A stretch of DNA of 6,702 nucleotides. It comes from Lachnospiraceae bacterium (lineage in GTDB: Bacteria; Bacillota; Clostridia; Lachnospirales; Lachnospiraceae). Below are positions 4,826-6,702 of the stretch, one piece after another. Numbering within the stretch: position 1 is the stretch's first letter; each line of letters starts with the position of its first letter. The stretch spans positions 1-6,702 of the forward strand of contig JAFVAA010000415.1 of the NCBI GenBank assembly GCA_017476305.1. The letters are read 5' to 3'. The position numbers and the translations under genes were made by a program. The notes beneath the pieces are model-generated. The model had not been told where the DNA came from, did not search any database, and worked only from the letters and a program-made list of their open reading frames with translations.

Positions 4826-6070
4826 ATGTTAGAGAATGGAAAGCCGGAGTTACTGGTACCTGCAAGCAGCCTAGAGGTTTTAAAGGTGGCAGTGACCTAT
4901 GGTGCAGATGCAGTTTATATTGGCGGGGAAATGTACGGACTTCGGGCGAAGGCGAAGAATTTTTCCATGGAGGATATGGCAGAGGGGATTCAGTTTGCAC
5001 ATGAACATGGAAAACGGGTGCATGTGACGGCAAACATTACTGCGCATAACAGAGATTTAGAGGGAGTCAGAAATTACTTTTTGGAATTAAAGGAAATAAG
5101 ACCGGATGCACTGATTATATCAGATCCGGGTGTTTTTATGATTGCAAGAGAGGTCTGTCCGGAGATCGATATTCATATCAGTACACAGAGCAATAATGTA
5201 AACTACGGAACGTATCTGTTCTGGCAGAAGCAGGGTGCCAAAAGAGTGGTATCCGGAAGAGAGCTTTCTATCGGGGAGATAAAAGAAATCAGGGAGAGGG
5301 TTCCGGCAGATTTAGAGATAGAGACGTTTATTCACGGGGCAATGTGCATTTCCTATTCGGGAAGGTGTCTTCTTAGTAATTATTTTACGGGAAGGGATGC
5401 GAATTTAGGAGCCTGTACCCATCCCTGCCGCTGGAAATACTATGTGGTGGAGGAGAGCCGTCCCGGCGAGTATCTGCCGGTCGAGGAGAATGAAAGAGGG
5501 ACGTATATCTTTAATTCGAAGGATCTGTGCATGATTGAGCATATGCCGGATCTGATTGATGCGGGGATTGACAGCTTTAAAATCGAGGGGCGTATGAAAA
5601 CAGCACTTTATGTGGCAGATGTGGCGAGAACCTACCGGATGGCGATTGATGACTATTTTTCTTCACCGGAGCTTTATGAATCGAAAAAAGCGTACTATAT
5701 GGACGAGATTTCGAAATGTACGTACAGACAGTATACGACGGGATTTTTCTATGGACCGACCACACATGAATCACAGATTTATGATAATAATACTTATGTG
5801 CAGAAGTATGTATATTTAGGACTGGTGGGAGATGCAGGGGAAAACGGTTTTGTGTGGATGGAGCAGAGAAATAAGTTTTCTGTGGGCGATACGGTAGAGG
5901 TGATGAAACCGGATGGCAGAAATGTTTCGGTAACGGTGGAGAAAATGCTTGACGAGTGGGGAAAAGAGATGGAGAGCTGCCCACATCCGAAGCAGAGGAT
6001 TCAGGTGCGGTTTAGTGAGGTGCCGGAATATTTGGATCTCATCAGGGTGGAAAAGCATTCTATCGGTTAA
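4826..6070 (+). CDS. trhP: U32 family protein, probable tRNA U34 hydroxylation protein TrhP
   Basis: This 414-residue protein carries the U32 signature at residues 166-184 (E-x-F-x2-G-A-M-C-x4-G-x-C-x-L-S). It has four conserved cysteines, Cys174, Cys181, Cys197 and Cys201, the spacing expected of an iron-sulphur ligand set. The N-terminal part (PELLVPASSLEVLKVAVTYGADAVYIGG, 8-35) starts a TIM-barrel-like fold; FNSKDLCMI and SFKIEGRMKT (about 228-259) are further family blocks, and the C-terminal third is the U32 accessory domain. Members were named collagenase-like peptidases, but TrhP proteins make 5-hydroxyuridine at tRNA position 34 in a prephenate-dependent way. The TrmR homologue lies 63 bp upstream, which favours this role over a peptidase. 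B. subtilis has two such genes in tandem; only one is seen here, closer in length to YrrO. GGGGAG (4815-4820) lies 5 nt before the start. Confidence 0.88.
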   Translation: MLENGKPELLVPASSLEVLKVAVTYGADAVYIGGEMYGLRAKAKNFSMEDMAEGIQFAHEHGKRVHVTANITAHNRDLEGVRNYFLELKEIRPDALIISDPGVFMIAREVCPEIDIHISTQSNNVNYGTYLFWQKQGAKRVVSGRELSIGEIKEIRERVPADLEIETFIHGAMCISYSGRCLLSNYFTGRDANLGACTHPCRWKYYVVEESRPGEYLPVEENERGTYIFNSKDLCMIEHMPDLIDAGIDSFKIEGRMKTALYVADVARTYRMAIDDYFSSPELYESKKAYYMDEISKCTYRQYTTGFFYGPTTHESQIYDNNTYVQKYVYLGLVGDAGENGFVWMEQRNKFSVGDTVEVMKPDGRNVSVTVEKMLDEWGKEMESCPHPKQRIQVRFSEVPEYLDLIRVEKHSIG

Positions 6071-6089
6071 GTTTCCTGCCACTATGCAG

Positions 6090-6117
6090 TTGGGTAAATA
6101 GTATAGAATATTAGAAT
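6090..6117 (+). promoter_or_regulatory. Candidate promoter for the fucosidase gene
   Basis: TTGGGT (6090-6095) and TAGAAT (6112-6117) are spaced 16 bp apart in the 74-bp gap after the U32 gene. The -10 matches at five positions, the -35 only at three. No clear terminator precedes it and I see no catabolite-repression operator. The functional change between the flanking genes makes a new promoter here plausible. Confidence 0.3.
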
Positions 6118-6144
6118 TTTGGAATGGAAAGAGAGGACGGGATT

Positions 6145-6702
6145 ATGACAGTACAGGAAAAATATATCAAAATCGCGGAAGATGTGATTGCAAAGGGACC
6201 GTATCAGCCGGACTGGCTCAGTTTTTCGGATTATGAGGTGCCAAAGTGGTTTAAAAATGCGAAGTTCGGCATTTTTATCCACTGGGGGCTTTTTAGCATC
6301 CCGGCATTTCGGAATGAGTGGTATTCGAGAAATATGTACATACAGGATATGGAGGAGTGGGAGCATCACAGAAAGACCTTCGGGGAGCATACGAAATTCG
6401 GATATAAGGACTTTATTCCGATGTTTACGGCACCGGACTTTGATCCGAAGGAGTGGGTAAGGCTCTTTAAAAAAGCGGGAGCGAGATACGTGATGCCGGT
6501 AGCGGAGCATCACGACGGATTTCAGATGTATGATTCGGAAATCAGCGAGTGGACCGTAAAGAAGAAAGCCATGCAGAGAGATGTTCTGGGGGAGTTAAAG
6601 AAAGCAATCGAGGAGGAAGGACTGATTTTCTGTGAGTCAAATCATCGTGTGGAGCATGCGTTTTTCTTTGGTCATGGAAAAGAGTTTGAAAGTGATGTGA
6701 AG
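6145..6702 (+). CDS. Alpha-L-fucosidase, glycoside hydrolase family 29 (N-terminal part)
   Basis: The frame is open for 186 codons to the window end with no stop, so the gene is cut by the window edge. GH29 hallmarks are KFGIFIHWGLFSIPAF (residues 40-55, His46) followed by NEWYSRNMY (57-65), and AEHHDGFQMYDS (120-131, His122 and His123), which in characterised GH29 enzymes contribute to the fucose-binding site. The catalytic aspartate usually lies further on and is not in view. No signal peptide is present: the N-terminus MTVQEKYIKIAEDV is hydrophilic. The enzyme should therefore be intracellular and act on imported fucosylated oligosaccharides or glycosides. GAGAGGA (6131-6137) lies 7 nt before ATG 6145. 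It has no functional tie to the upstream RNA genes and probably begins a carbohydrate-use unit. Confidence 0.93.
   Translation, partial: MTVQEKYIKIAEDVIAKGPYQPDWLSFSDYEVPKWFKNAKFGIFIHWGLFSIPAFRNEWYSRNMYIQDMEEWEHHRKTFGEHTKFGYKDFIPMFTAPDFDPKEWVRLFKKAGARYVMPVAEHHDGFQMYDSEISEWTVKKKAMQRDVLGELKKAIEEEGLIFCESNHRVEHAFFFGHGKEFESDVK

Noticed and set aside
5577..6513. Minus-strand ORFs and the + strand ORFs at 5610-5819 and 6188-6460 near the U32 and fucosidase genes
   Set aside because: They are shadows of strongly supported + strand genes in other frames, with biased residue composition and no family motifs.
1..6702. CRISPR array, tRNA, rRNA or phage/defence genes
   Set aside because: No regularly spaced repeats, no tRNA cloverleaf, no rRNA-like sequence and no recognisable defence or phage protein was found. 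All long frames are accounted for by the listed genes.

Overview
The window looks like chromosomal DNA of a Gram-positive Clostridia member, most likely a Lachnospiraceae-type gut anaerobe. The evidence is the moderately AT-rich coding style, purine-rich AGGAGG-type ribosome binding sites, an ireB-ruvX-DUF1292 run typical of Firmicutes, an RNase J with a long basic N-terminal extension, and a cytoplasmic GH29 fucosidase at the right edge. All recognised genes are on the + strand.

Layout. 1-239 is a non-coding leader with a weak terminator-like hairpin and a candidate promoter. 240-966 holds ireB and ruvX. 967-1374 is a gene-free stretch. It contains a 149-bp structured repeat (1031-1179) with 15-bp terminal inverted repeats and an exactly abutting 8-bp direct repeat, best read as a non-autonomous, MITE-like insertion. 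1375-1641 is a small acidic DUF1292 protein. 1669-3594 is RNase J, preceded by a four-codon mini-ORF that takes the only good Shine-Dalgarno sequence. 3595-3762 is a gap with two hairpins. 3763-4104 is a YlbF-family protein that overlaps the next gene by 8 bp. 4097-4762 is a TrmR-type O-methyltransferase and 4826-6070 a U32-family protein of the TrhP type. 6145 to the window end is the first 186 codons of an alpha-L-fucosidase.

How the genes fit together. The middle of the window is about RNA. RuvX acts in pre-16S rRNA processing, RNase J in mRNA decay and maturation, and YlbF proteins are known in Bacillus as RNase Y accessory factors. TrhP and TrmR catalyse successive steps (U34 hydroxylation, then methylation) of the 5-methoxyuridine wobble modification. 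IreB links the cluster to PASTA-kinase signalling. In Bacillus subtilis the homologous genes also cluster (yrzL, yrrK, yrzB, then yrrM, yrrN, yrrO), so this is a variant of a conserved neighbourhood with RNase J and YlbF inside it. The fucosidase appears to start an unrelated carbohydrate-use unit.

The most noteworthy item is the insertion-like element between ruvX and the DUF1292 gene. The second is the mini-ORF arrangement in front of RNase J.
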